From Leadbetterella sp964489955 (GTDB taxonomy: Bacteria; Bacteroidota; Bacteroidia; Cytophagales; Spirosomataceae), in contig CAZBAV010000005.1 in assembly GCA_964489955.1 (NCBI GenBank), positions 65,039 through 129,038 on the forward strand: a stretch of DNA of 64,000 bases, given 5' to 3'. Of this stretch, positions 53,134 through 61,174 are shown piece by piece; within the stretch, counting starts at the first letter, position 1; every line of letters starts with the position of its first letter. The notes under the pieces were generated by a model, which did not search any database, was not told the origin of the DNA, and worked only from the letters and a program-made list of their open reading frames with translations. Position numbers and translations under genes: made by a program.

Positions 53134-54561
53134 ATGAAGAGACTTATCTTAGGGCTGTCTTTGCTAACATTTAGTAGTACTGTGTTTGCCCAAAACACCA
53201 TTCATCCTGCTTCTATTGATTATTCCTATCCAAAGGAACCAGAAGTTGCTGCAAAACTAGAGCATTGGAGAGACCAGAAGTTCGGTATGATTATACATTG
53301 GGGTATTTATGCTGTTCCGGGTATTATGGAGAGCTGGACTATCTGTAATGAAGACTGGATAGAGCGTGATAGTAATTCGCGTTATGATGATTACAAAAAG
53401 TGGTATTTTAGCCAGGCAGATAAGTTTAATCCTGTAAAATTTAACCCTGAGCAATGGGCCAAAGCCGCTAAAGATGCGGGAATGAAATATTTGGTTTTTA
53501 CCACCAAACACCATGACGGGTTTAATATGTTTGACACCAAAGAGTCTAATTATAAGATATCTGCCGGGCCATTTAAAAACAATCCGAGAAGCAATGTTGC
53601 TAAGCACGTTTTTGACGCTTTCAGAAACGAAGGTATGATGATAGGTGCCTATTATTCTAAGCCAGATTGGAACTCGCAATATTTCTGGTGGGATAAGTAT
53701 GCTACTCCAGACCGTAATGTAAACTATGATATCAGAAAACATCCATGGAGATGGAACAATTTTAAGGAGTTTACTCATAACCAAATCAATGAGCTTACTT
53801 CTGAATATGGAAAAGTTGACATCCTTTGGTTAGATGGAGGCTGGGTAAGACCTCGTAGCACTGTAACAGAGGAAGTATTAAGTTGGGGAGCTCCTATACC
53901 GGAGTTTGACCAGCACATAGACATGGATAAAATGGCCGCAATAGCCCGAAAAAACCAAGAAGGTATACTTATAGTAGACCGTACTGTACATGGAGAATAC
54001 GAAAACTACCGTACTCCGGAACAGGGAATTCCTTCTGAAAAGTCTGATGACCCTTGGGAAAGCTGCATCACACTAGGCGGAGCGTGGAGTTATGTACCAA
54101 ATGACAGCTTCAAGTCGGCAGAATGGGCTATCCATACGCTTGTGGAGATAGTAGCCAAAGGCGGGAACCTACTGCTAGGTGTGGGACCAACAGCCGAAGG
54201 TGAGTTTTTGCCGGTACAAATAGAAAGATTGCAAGAAATAGGAAAATGGATGGATAAAAACGGAGCCGCTATATACGGAACCCGCACTTTAGATACGTTT
54301 AAATCAGGGAACACATATTTTACTAAAGGAAAATCAGGAGAAACCTATGCCATTCCTCTTTTTGGAGAAAAAGGAAAAATAACTGAAAATATTACTTGGG
54401 AAGGCAATACACCTAAAAAAGGCTCAAAAGTACTATTGTTAGACGGAAACGTTGATTTAAAGTGGAAAACACAGGATAATGTTACAGTAGTAACAATACC
54501 CAAGAAAGTTTTAGAAAAAATAAAAATAGAACCGGCTTTAGCCATAAAATTTGAACAATGA
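53134..54561 (+). CDS. alpha-L-fucosidase, GH29
   Basis: The 475-residue exported enzyme (signal ending STVFAQ) is a GH29 retaining fucosidase. The nucleophile Asp234 is in VDILWLDGGW; KFGMIIHWGIYAVPG, MKYLVFTTKHHDGFNMFDT, and WAIHTLVEIVAKGGNLLLGVGP are family hallmarks. It removes terminal alpha-L-fucose from glycans. The stop overlaps the DUF1080 gene by four bases. The next genes are sulfatases, which suggests a sulfated fucose-containing polymer such as fucoidan or a mucin glycan. An AT-rich sequence with TATAGTTTG lies before it as a possible promoter. Confidence 0.93.
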   Translation: MKRLILGLSLLTFSSTVFAQNTIHPASIDYSYPKEPEVAAKLEHWRDQKFGMIIHWGIYAVPGIMESWTICNEDWIERDSNSRYDDYKKWYFSQADKFNPVKFNPEQWAKAAKDAGMKYLVFTTKHHDGFNMFDTKESNYKISAGPFKNNPRSNVAKHVFDAFRNEGMMIGAYYSKPDWNSQYFWWDKYATPDRNVNYDIRKHPWRWNNFKEFTHNQINELTSEYGKVDILWLDGGWVRPRSTVTEEVLSWGAPIPEFDQHIDMDKMAAIARKNQEGILIVDRTVHGEYENYRTPEQGIPSEKSDDPWESCITLGGAWSYVPNDSFKSAEWAIHTLVEIVAKGGNLLLGVGPTAEGEFLPVQIERLQEIGKWMDKNGAAIYGTRTLDTFKSGNTYFTKGKSGETYAIPLFGEKGKITENITWEGNTPKKGSKVLLLDGNVDLKWKTQDNVTVVTIPKKVLEKIKIEPALAIKFEQ

Positions 54562-55223
54562 GAAAAGTAATCTTAGTACTAGCAATGTTAGTAAGCTTAC
54601 AGGCAGTTTCGCAAAAGAAGAAAGACCTTTTAGAAGGTGGTAAACTAGACCAATGGTACGCATGGAAAATTAATGATGGGAGTAGTACAAGTGGTTGGGA
54701 ATTAAGTAATGGTGTTCTCTCTACCGACGGGAAGAAAGGCGACTTGGTAACCAAAAAGGAATATGAAAATTTTGAGTTTGAGTTCGAATTTAAGGTATCT
54801 CCAAAGGGAAACAGCGGTATAATTTATAAAGTATTGGATAAAAAGGGAGAAAAAGAACAACCCTATATTTATGGTCCTGAATATCAAATTATAGACGATG
54901 TAAACTACCCGGGAACGGTTAAAGATGTTCATAAAACGGGAGGAAATTATGATGTTTATGCTCCCACTGACTTAAAGGCTGTTAAACCTGCAGGTGAATG
55001 GAACAAAGGAAAAATTGTAATTAAAGACAATGTGGTAAAGCATTACTTAAACGGGAAAAAAGTGATGGAATACGTTTACGCCAGCGATAAATGGAAAGAA
55101 GATATTGCGAAAAGTAAATTTAAATCCTGGCCATATGCAACTCCTCATGCCAAAGGAAAAATATCCTTACAAGGACATAATGACGAAGTAGCATTCCGGA
55201 ATTTAAAAATTAAAGAATTATAA
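54558..55223 (+). CDS. DUF1080 (3-keto-disaccharide hydrolase-like) exported protein
   Basis: The 221-residue protein has a signal peptide (RKVILVLAMLVSLQAVSQ) and a single DUF1080 jelly-roll: WELSNGVLSTDGKKGDLVTKKEYENFEFEFEFKVSPKGNSGIIYKV, the YGPEYQIIDD motif, GEWNKGKIVIKDNVVKHYLNGKKV and ISLQGHNDEVAFRNLKI. The family has the LamG/concanavalin fold and several members hydrolyse 3-keto-glycosides. It is translated with the fucosidase gene and lies before the intrinsic terminator. Its role could be to act on an oxidised glycoside; this is inference. Confidence 0.85.
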   Translation: MRKVILVLAMLVSLQAVSQKKKDLLEGGKLDQWYAWKINDGSSTSGWELSNGVLSTDGKKGDLVTKKEYENFEFEFEFKVSPKGNSGIIYKVLDKKGEKEQPYIYGPEYQIIDDVNYPGTVKDVHKTGGNYDVYAPTDLKAVKPAGEWNKGKIVIKDNVVKHYLNGKKVMEYVYASDKWKEDIAKSKFKSWPYATPHAKGKISLQGHNDEVAFRNLKIKEL

Positions 55224-55232
55224 TAAAACTTG

Positions 55233-55260
55233 CCCGCAGCCTTAAACTGCGGGTTTTTTT
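55233..55260 (+). terminator. intrinsic terminator directly before a sulfatase start
   Basis: CCCGCAG (55233-55239), loop CCTTAAA, CTGCGGG (55247-55253) and seven T (55254-55260). Only five bases separate the T-run from the ATG at 55266, so the downstream sulfatase must be read by readthrough or by a promoter inside this segment. Confidence 0.9.
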
Positions 55261-55265
55261 CTGTC

Positions 55266-56747
55266 ATGAAAGCACTTTATACTTTTGTGCTGGTCTTTGT
55301 TTACCAGTTTACTTTTGCCCAAAAACCCAAAAATGTCATTTTTATTTTATCTGATGACCACCGCTATGATGCCATGGGATTTATGGGGAAAGTTCCGGGA
55401 TTAGAAACCCCCAATATGGATAAAATGGCGGCTGAAGGGTCACACATAAAGAAAGCATTTGTAACTACTGCTTTGTGTTCGCCTAGTAGGGCTTCTATTC
55501 TTACCGGGCAGTTTTCGCATACACATACCATAGTTGATAACTTTGCCCCTTTACCTGAAGGATTGAGGTTTTTTCCGGAATATCTTCAAGAAAATGGCTA
55601 TAAAACTGCATTTTTGGGTAAATGGCACATGGGTAACACAGATGACTCGCCTCAGAAAGGCTTTGATTATTGGTTAAGTTTCAAAGGCCAAGGAGTATAC
55701 TATAATCCGGAATTTAACATAAATGGGCAAAAGATAGCCCACAAAGACAGTTCATACATTACAGATCTCCTTACTGAATATGGGATAAAGTGGCTGGAGA
55801 CTTTGGGTAAGGACCAGCCGTTTTTCATGTACTTATCGCACAAAGGCGTGCATGACAATTTTTCACCCGCCAAAAGACACCGTGGTAAATATAAAGATAT
55901 GAAGATACCTTATCCGGTATCTATGTATCTCACTAAGACAGACAGCAGTAAGATTTGGGGTGAAATACCAAAAGTGCCCGAAGATTACATCTATAACTTA
56001 AAAGATATGCCACGTTGGGTAAAAGCCCAGAGAGACTCTTGGCACGGAGTTGACTTCCCTTACCATGGTCATAATGATTTCAATGTTTTTTACCGTAACT
56101 ATATGGAAACCCTACTTGGAGTGGATGATAGCATTGGTTCGGTGTTAAAATGGTTAAAGGAAAACAACCAGCTAGAAAATACATTGGTGATTTATATGGG
56201 TGATAACGGCTTTGCCTTAGGAGAGCATGGTCTCATAGATAAACGCCATGCTTACGAAGAGTCTATGAGAGTACCGATGCTAGTTTACAATCCCAGTTAC
56301 CAAAATACAGAATTAAACCAAATGGTACAAAACATAGATATAGCTCCAACCATTCTGGAATATGCAGGCGTAGAAAAACCAAGTCAAATGCAAGGAAAGT
56401 CCTTTTTACCATTGCTTAAAAAAGAGAAAACAGAATGGCGAGATAAGATATTTTATGAATATTTTTGGGAGTATGATTTTCCGCAAACACCAACTATTTT
56501 TGCTGTAAGGACAGACCGCTACAAGTATATTTTTAACCACGGAATTTGGGATGCCAATGAGTTGTATGACTTAGAAAAAGATCCTGATGAAGTGAATAAC
56601 CTTATCCGTAGCTATAAACACCAAACCATAGCCAAAGAATTGCGTAAGGAGTTAATGGATTGGTTAGAAAAGACCAAAGGATTGCAAATTCCCTTGAAGA
56701 GGATTGATCACCACCGGACAGATCACTGGTATCAAGGGAAATATTGA
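55266..56747 (+). CDS. sulfatase, Cys-type (CSPSR)
   Basis: Starting at ATG 55266 the protein has 493 residues, with signal peptide KALYTFVLVFVYQFTFAQ; a longer frame from 55230 would translate the terminator and is rejected. The sulfatase motif CSPSRASILTG has Cys71 as the formylglycine precursor, and other signatures are ILSDDHRYDAMGFMG with metal-binding Asp, KWHMGN, DNGFALGEHG and the late HHRTDHWYQGKY. It removes sulfate esters from a glycan and needs maturation by FGE. The next sulfatase gene starts 7 bases after the stop. The subfamily cannot be set, but the shape fits choline/iduronate-type S1 enzymes. Confidence 0.9.
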   Translation: MKALYTFVLVFVYQFTFAQKPKNVIFILSDDHRYDAMGFMGKVPGLETPNMDKMAAEGSHIKKAFVTTALCSPSRASILTGQFSHTHTIVDNFAPLPEGLRFFPEYLQENGYKTAFLGKWHMGNTDDSPQKGFDYWLSFKGQGVYYNPEFNINGQKIAHKDSSYITDLLTEYGIKWLETLGKDQPFFMYLSHKGVHDNFSPAKRHRGKYKDMKIPYPVSMYLTKTDSSKIWGEIPKVPEDYIYNLKDMPRWVKAQRDSWHGVDFPYHGHNDFNVFYRNYMETLLGVDDSIGSVLKWLKENNQLENTLVIYMGDNGFALGEHGLIDKRHAYEESMRVPMLVYNPSYQNTELNQMVQNIDIAPTILEYAGVEKPSQMQGKSFLPLLKKEKTEWRDKIFYEYFWEYDFPQTPTIFAVRTDRYKYIFNHGIWDANELYDLEKDPDEVNNLIRSYKHQTIAKELRKELMDWLEKTKGLQIPLKRIDHHRTDHWYQGKY

Positions 56748-56754
56748 GTTTTAT

Positions 56755-58191
56755 ATGAGAAAGATAGTATTGTTTATTCTTATAAGTATATCTTTTGGTT
56801 TTGCCCAATCCAATAAACCCAATGTTATTATCATTTATTTTGATGATTTGGGCTATGGGGATACAGAACCTTATGGGATGACCGGCGTACACACCCCAAA
56901 CTTCAATAGGCTAGGGGCAGAAGGCATTCGTTTCACAAATTTCTATGCTGTACAAGCTGTCTGTACGGGCTCAAGAGCGGCATTATTAACAGGAGCATAC
57001 ACCAATCGTTTGGGTTTATATGGAGCCTTAGGGCCTAAAGCTCCTATGGCTTTGAGCTTACAGGAAGAAACCATTGCTTCTCTTCTGAAACAGAATGGTT
57101 ATACTACAGGCATGCTCGGGAAGTGGCATTTGGGAAGCCAAGCTCCTTATTATCCTACCAGTTACGGATTCGATACATTTTATGGTTTGCCCTATTCACA
57201 TGATTATTGGCCGATAGGTTATGATGGAAAATTAGTGACAGATTCCAGAGACAAAAGGAGTTCTTGGCCACCTGTGCCGGTTATAGAAGGAGATAAGGTA
57301 ATCAATGAAATTAATACCTTACAAGAACAGGAAAAATGGACCACAATCCTTACCGAGAAGGCTGTTGGTTTTATAGAAAAGCACAGAAAAGAGCCTTTCT
57401 TTTTGTATTTGGCTCACCCACTTCCACATGTACCTTTGGTGGTATCAGATAAATTTAGAGGAAAAAGTAAGCTTGGAATTTTTGGTGATGTGATGATGGA
57501 AATTGACTGGTCTTTGGGACAAATACTGGATGTTTTGGATCGGGAAAACCTATCGGAAAATACTGTAGTAATGGTTATGAGTGATAATGGTCCTTGGTTA
57601 CATTTCGGTAACAATGCAGGCTCAACCGGTGGTTTAAGGGAGGGAAAAGGGACAACTTTTGAGGGTGGTACAAGGGTACCTTGCTATATTCGTTGGCCAA
57701 AGAAAATCAAGCCGGGATATGTAAGTGGTGAATTGATGACCAATATGGATATTCTACCAACCCTATCCGATATAACCCAATCTCCTTTACCTAAAAAGCT
57801 AATTGACGGAAAGAGCTTTGTACCACTACTCACTGGTAAACAACAGACTGGTCCCCGGGAACTAATGTATTATTACTATAACCAAAATAGTTTGAAAGGC
57901 GTGCGTTATAAGCATTGGAAACTGGTACTCCCGCATACATCTATAGGTTATGAAGACGGGACTATTGGAAAAGATGGGTTTCCTGGAAAAACTAAGACGA
58001 TAGATGTGCCTTTGGGTTTGTTTAATTTAGCTCATGATCCGGGTGAAAGATATGATTTGAAAGATGTGCATCCTGATATGGTGACCGAAATAATGAAATA
58101 TGTAGAAGAAGCAAGAAAGGATCTGGGAGATGATCTTACAGGTAGGGAAGGAAAAAACAGAAGAGAACCAGCAAGAATATCTCAGGAATAA
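56755..58191 (+). CDS. sulfatase with atypical CTGSR active-site motif
   Basis: Starting at ATG 56755 (MRKIVLFILISISFGFAQ signal) the protein has 478 residues; a longer frame from 56704 overlaps the upstream gene and is not needed. It resembles arylsulfatase A/GALNS-type enzymes: YFDDLGYGDTEPYG, KWHLGS, MSDNGPWLHFGN and FEGGTRVP. The formylglycine motif reads AVCTGSRAALLTG with Cys70, so the Pro or Ala normally two places after the Cys is Gly. The metal-binding Asp residues are kept. Maturation may be poor or need a special enzyme; the next gene is an FGE homologue. Function on a sulfated sugar is likely. Confidence 0.85.
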   Translation: MRKIVLFILISISFGFAQSNKPNVIIIYFDDLGYGDTEPYGMTGVHTPNFNRLGAEGIRFTNFYAVQAVCTGSRAALLTGAYTNRLGLYGALGPKAPMALSLQEETIASLLKQNGYTTGMLGKWHLGSQAPYYPTSYGFDTFYGLPYSHDYWPIGYDGKLVTDSRDKRSSWPPVPVIEGDKVINEINTLQEQEKWTTILTEKAVGFIEKHRKEPFFLYLAHPLPHVPLVVSDKFRGKSKLGIFGDVMMEIDWSLGQILDVLDRENLSENTVVMVMSDNGPWLHFGNNAGSTGGLREGKGTTFEGGTRVPCYIRWPKKIKPGYVSGELMTNMDILPTLSDITQSPLPKKLIDGKSFVPLLTGKQQTGPRELMYYYYNQNSLKGVRYKHWKLVLPHTSIGYEDGTIGKDGFPGKTKTIDVPLGLFNLAHDPGERYDLKDVHPDMVTEIMKYVEEARKDLGDDLTGREGKNRREPARISQE

Positions 58192-58195
58192 GCTT

Positions 58196-58942
58196 ATGAT
58201 GTATAAATTTTGCAGTTTATTTTTTTTAGTATTTCTGGTCGGGAAGGAGCCAGATATGGTTTTCATAAAGGGAAACAAGGAAATAAAAGGCTTCTGGATA
58301 GATGTTTCACCGGTAACAGTAGCTCAATTCTCTAAGTTTGTAGAGGCCACAGGCTTTGTTACCGAAGCCGAAAAATTTGGCAATGGCGGAGTTTTTGACT
58401 TCAAAGCAGCTAAATGGGATTTGGTAGATGGGGCAAACTGGAGGTATCCTTTTGGTCCAGACCAAGCAATAGCTGAAGATAATCATCCGGTTACCCAAGT
58501 TTCTTGGAATGATGCCCAAGCCTACGCTAAATGGGCAGGAAAACGATTACCAACCAGTGAGGAGTTTGTTTATGCCGAAAAAAATGGAAACAAAAATCAT
58601 AAAGAAACTTACACTTGGGGAGAAAACTTTAAAGATGGAGACGAATACAAAGCCAATTTTTGGCAAGGAACATTCCCCTTACATAATACGGAAGAGGACG
58701 GATTTTTAGCTACATCGCCCGTTGGTCATTTTGGTAAAAACAAGTTGGGATTAACCGATATGGGCGGAAACGTTTGGCAGTGGTGCAATGACGAATCTCT
58801 TTCTCGTCACGGAGAAATGAACCAACGTGGAGGTTCTTTTCTTTGCGACCCATCGGTGTGCCATGGATTCAAAATAGGAGGGGTGGCGTCTTCCAGTCCC
58901 GAGACCAGTTTGGTACATGTAGGTTTTAGGTGTGTGAGGTAA
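58196..58942 (+). CDS. formylglycine-generating enzyme (SUMF1) family protein
   Basis: From ATG 58196 (or 58199) the protein has 248 residues with a signal-like start (YKFCSLFFLVFLVG). The FGE-sulfatase fold is clear: FWIDVSPVTVAQFSKFVEATGF, HPVTQVSWNDAQAYAKWAGKRLPT, TYTWGENF, NFWQGTFPLHNTEEDGF, GLTDMGGNVWQW and GGSFLC. The active pair Cys217 and Cys222 (CDPSVC) has the CxxxxC spacing of the copper-binding Cys336/Cys341 in human FGE. The RYR-type substrate loop after the second Cys reads CHGFKIGGV instead of CYRYRCAAR. It follows the two sulfatase genes and probably matures them in the periplasm. The start could not be set with certainty between the two ATGs. Confidence 0.83.
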   Translation: MMYKFCSLFFLVFLVGKEPDMVFIKGNKEIKGFWIDVSPVTVAQFSKFVEATGFVTEAEKFGNGGVFDFKAAKWDLVDGANWRYPFGPDQAIAEDNHPVTQVSWNDAQAYAKWAGKRLPTSEEFVYAEKNGNKNHKETYTWGENFKDGDEYKANFWQGTFPLHNTEEDGFLATSPVGHFGKNKLGLTDMGGNVWQWCNDESLSRHGEMNQRGGSFLCDPSVCHGFKIGGVASSSPETSLVHVGFRCVR

Positions 58943-59100
58943 TTAGAAAACCATATACTTTTAGTAATTCAACTCGTAAAAGACATACTTTTGATAAAAA
59001 AGTTTGGAGTAAAGACCGCAGAACAGAAGTGGAAACAAATCTTTCCGTCCCGAACGCCTATGTACCAAAATCTGTTTTATATATAACATAAGAATATTCA

Positions 59101-60399
59101 ATGATAGCAAACATCCCGGAAACGTCACTTAAACGAGTAGTAATAGTTGGTGCAGGTTTTGGTGGTTTGGCCTTGGCACAAAAGCTAGCTAATGAGAACG
59201 TACAGGTAGTTTTACTTGATAAAAACAATTACCATCAGTTCCAACCGCTCTTTTACCAGGTGGCTATGGCAGGTTTAGAGCCAAGTTCTATTTCTTTTCC
59301 TTTGAGGAAGATTTTCCAGAAAAAGTCTAATGTACATATACGCATAACTAAGGTGCGTGAAATCCATTCTGATAGGAAGAAGATTACCACTGACCTAGGA
59401 GAAATATGGTATGATTATCTGGTTTTGGGTATGGGTACCAATACCAATTATTTTGGGATGCAGAATATCATGGAAAATGCCATCCCTATGAAATCTGTTT
59501 CTGAAGCCATTTACTTAAGAAATAGGGTTTTAGAGAACTTCGAAGCTGCTCTTACCACCCGAGACCAAGATGCTATAGCAGGACTTATGACCATGGTGGT
59601 GGTGGGCGGAGGCCCTACCGGTACGGAGGTTTCCGGTACTCTTGCTGAGATGAAGAAGATGATTCTTCCCAAAGATTATCCAGAGTTGGATTTTAATCTA
59701 ATGAAGATTTATATATTCGAAAGTGGCGACGGGGTACTGAAAGTAATGTCTGACCAAGCCTCTAAGAAAGGACAAGAATACCTGGAAGAAATGGGGGTTA
59801 TAGTACGAATTAATGAGCGTATTGCCGACTATGTAGATGGTTATGCAATCACCTCTACTGGTGAAAAAATCAGGACCGACAATCTGATCTGGTCTGCGGG
59901 GGTAATTGCTAATAAGTTGCAGGGTTTCCTGGATGAAGTTTACGCCCGAGGAGGCAGACTTAAAGTAAACCAATATAACCAAGTGGAGGGTTTTGATGAC
60001 GTTTTTGCCATTGGAGACCTTGCAGCTATGTCTGGTGATGCGGCATTCCCTGACGGGCATCCGCAAGTGGCACAACCGGCTATTCAGCAGGGGAAATTGC
60101 TTAGTTCTAATCTCATGAAACTTATGTCGGGTCAAGAAATGAAAGCCTTCAAATATAAGGATCTTGGATCAATGGCCACTATAGGACGGAATAGGGCAGT
60201 AGTAGATCTCCCGAAATGGAAATTCCAGGGGTTGTTTGCCTGGTACGTCTGGATGTTTGTGCACCTAATGGCTATTTTGGGGGTAAAAAATAAAATAATG
60301 GTATTTATAAACTGGTTTTGGAGTTACGTAACTTATGACCAGTCGTTACGTTTGATTATTCGTCCAAAAGTAACGAAGAAAGTAAAGTCCGAGAGTTGA
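59101..60399 (+). CDS. ndh: type II NADH dehydrogenase (NDH-2)
   Basis: The 432-residue flavoprotein has the FAD-binding VVIVGAGFGGLALAQKLANE, DKNNYHQFQPLFYQVAMAGLEP, the second Rossmann VVVGGGPTGTEVSGTLAEMKK and FAIGDLAAM. The C-terminal hydrophobic helices (LFAWYVWMFVHLMAILGVKNK) fix it to the inner membrane face. NDH-2 passes electrons from NADH to quinone without pumping protons. It is a single gene with no obvious regulator next to it. Confidence 0.88.
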   Translation: MIANIPETSLKRVVIVGAGFGGLALAQKLANENVQVVLLDKNNYHQFQPLFYQVAMAGLEPSSISFPLRKIFQKKSNVHIRITKVREIHSDRKKITTDLGEIWYDYLVLGMGTNTNYFGMQNIMENAIPMKSVSEAIYLRNRVLENFEAALTTRDQDAIAGLMTMVVVGGGPTGTEVSGTLAEMKKMILPKDYPELDFNLMKIYIFESGDGVLKVMSDQASKKGQEYLEEMGVIVRINERIADYVDGYAITSTGEKIRTDNLIWSAGVIANKLQGFLDEVYARGGRLKVNQYNQVEGFDDVFAIGDLAAMSGDAAFPDGHPQVAQPAIQQGKLLSSNLMKLMSGQEMKAFKYKDLGSMATIGRNRAVVDLPKWKFQGLFAWYVWMFVHLMAILGVKNKIMVFINWFWSYVTYDQSLRLIIRPKVTKKVKSES

Positions 60400-60613
60400 G
60401 ATTAGATACGCATAAAGCATCTTCAGACTTTTAGTAATTTGTGGTTTCAGTGAGAGTTTCGAGAATTACCCAAATGGCTTTAAGTTAGAAAAGAAAGGAA
60501 TTAGAATGGTGCTTACAAATTGCGATAAGTAATCTTTTTAAGCCTATTTTAACCGTATTTAATTGATTTCTTGAAAAATACTTGCTTTGTTGCAAATAGA
60601 AATAATCAGATAA

Positions 60614-61096
60614 ATGAAAAGAAGTATTGTAACGCTTATTTTAATTGGGATGTCTTTTGTGAGTTTTTCCCAAGACTTTAAAAGCAAGTATGAATATGTA
60701 GGAAAACCCGTTGATGGACTCATGTTGGCTAAAAAAGGCGACAAATACGGATTTTTAAATGCTCAAGGGAAAGAAGTAGTACCCGTAGTTTACGAACTGG
60801 TAGGCAAATATTACGAAGGTCTTGTAAAAGCAAAAAAGGGTGGAAAGTTTGGCTATGTTAACACCACAGGCAAAGAAGTTATCCCTTTCATTTATTCTCA
60901 AGCTTGGGGTTTTGAAAACGGTCTTGCTAAGGTAGATAAGGCGGGTTATAAAGGCTTTATTGATAAAACTGGAAAAGTGATTATTCCGTTTGAATATGAG
61001 GAAGTTTTCTTCTTCAAGAAGGGCACTGCTCAAGTAAAGAAAAATGGCAAATGGTTCTTTATAAACAAGCAAAACAAGTGCGTTAAGAACTGCTAG
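60614..61096 (+). CDS. WG-repeat exported protein
   Basis: The 160-residue protein has a signal peptide (KRSIVTLILIGMSFVSFSQ) and four WG repeats of about 25-30 residues: KKGDKYGFLNAQGKEVVP, KKGGKFGYVNTTGKEVIP, KAGYKGFIDKTGKVIIP and KNGKWFFINKQNKCVK. WG repeats form a beta-strand surface of unknown ligand; they occur in Bacteroidota and other bacteria. It is alone and ends at a shared terminator. Confidence 0.9.
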   Translation: MKRSIVTLILIGMSFVSFSQDFKSKYEYVGKPVDGLMLAKKGDKYGFLNAQGKEVVPVVYELVGKYYEGLVKAKKGGKFGYVNTTGKEVIPFIYSQAWGFENGLAKVDKAGYKGFIDKTGKVIIPFEYEEVFFFKKGTAQVKKNGKWFFINKQNKCVKNC

Positions 61097-61115
61097 AGTT
61101 CGGTGAATAACTAAT

Positions 61116-61153
61116 AATAAAGGCTGTAGCTAAAGGTAGCTACAGCCTTTATT
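61116..61153. terminator. bidirectional terminator
   Basis: AATAAAGGCTGTAGCT (61116-61131), loop AAAGGT, AGCTACAGCCTTTATT (61138-61153) is a perfect 16-pair stem between the convergent WG-repeat gene and anmK. Confidence 0.9.
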
Positions 61154-61174
61154 GTGCTTTTAATGGCAGGATGT

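Noticed and set aside
55230..55265. Upstream start of the first sulfatase
   Set aside because: It would translate the terminator hairpin; ATG 55266 gives a clean signal peptide.
56704..56754. Upstream start of the second sulfatase
   Set aside because: It overlaps the first sulfatase gene and precedes the signal peptide; ATG 56755 fits better.
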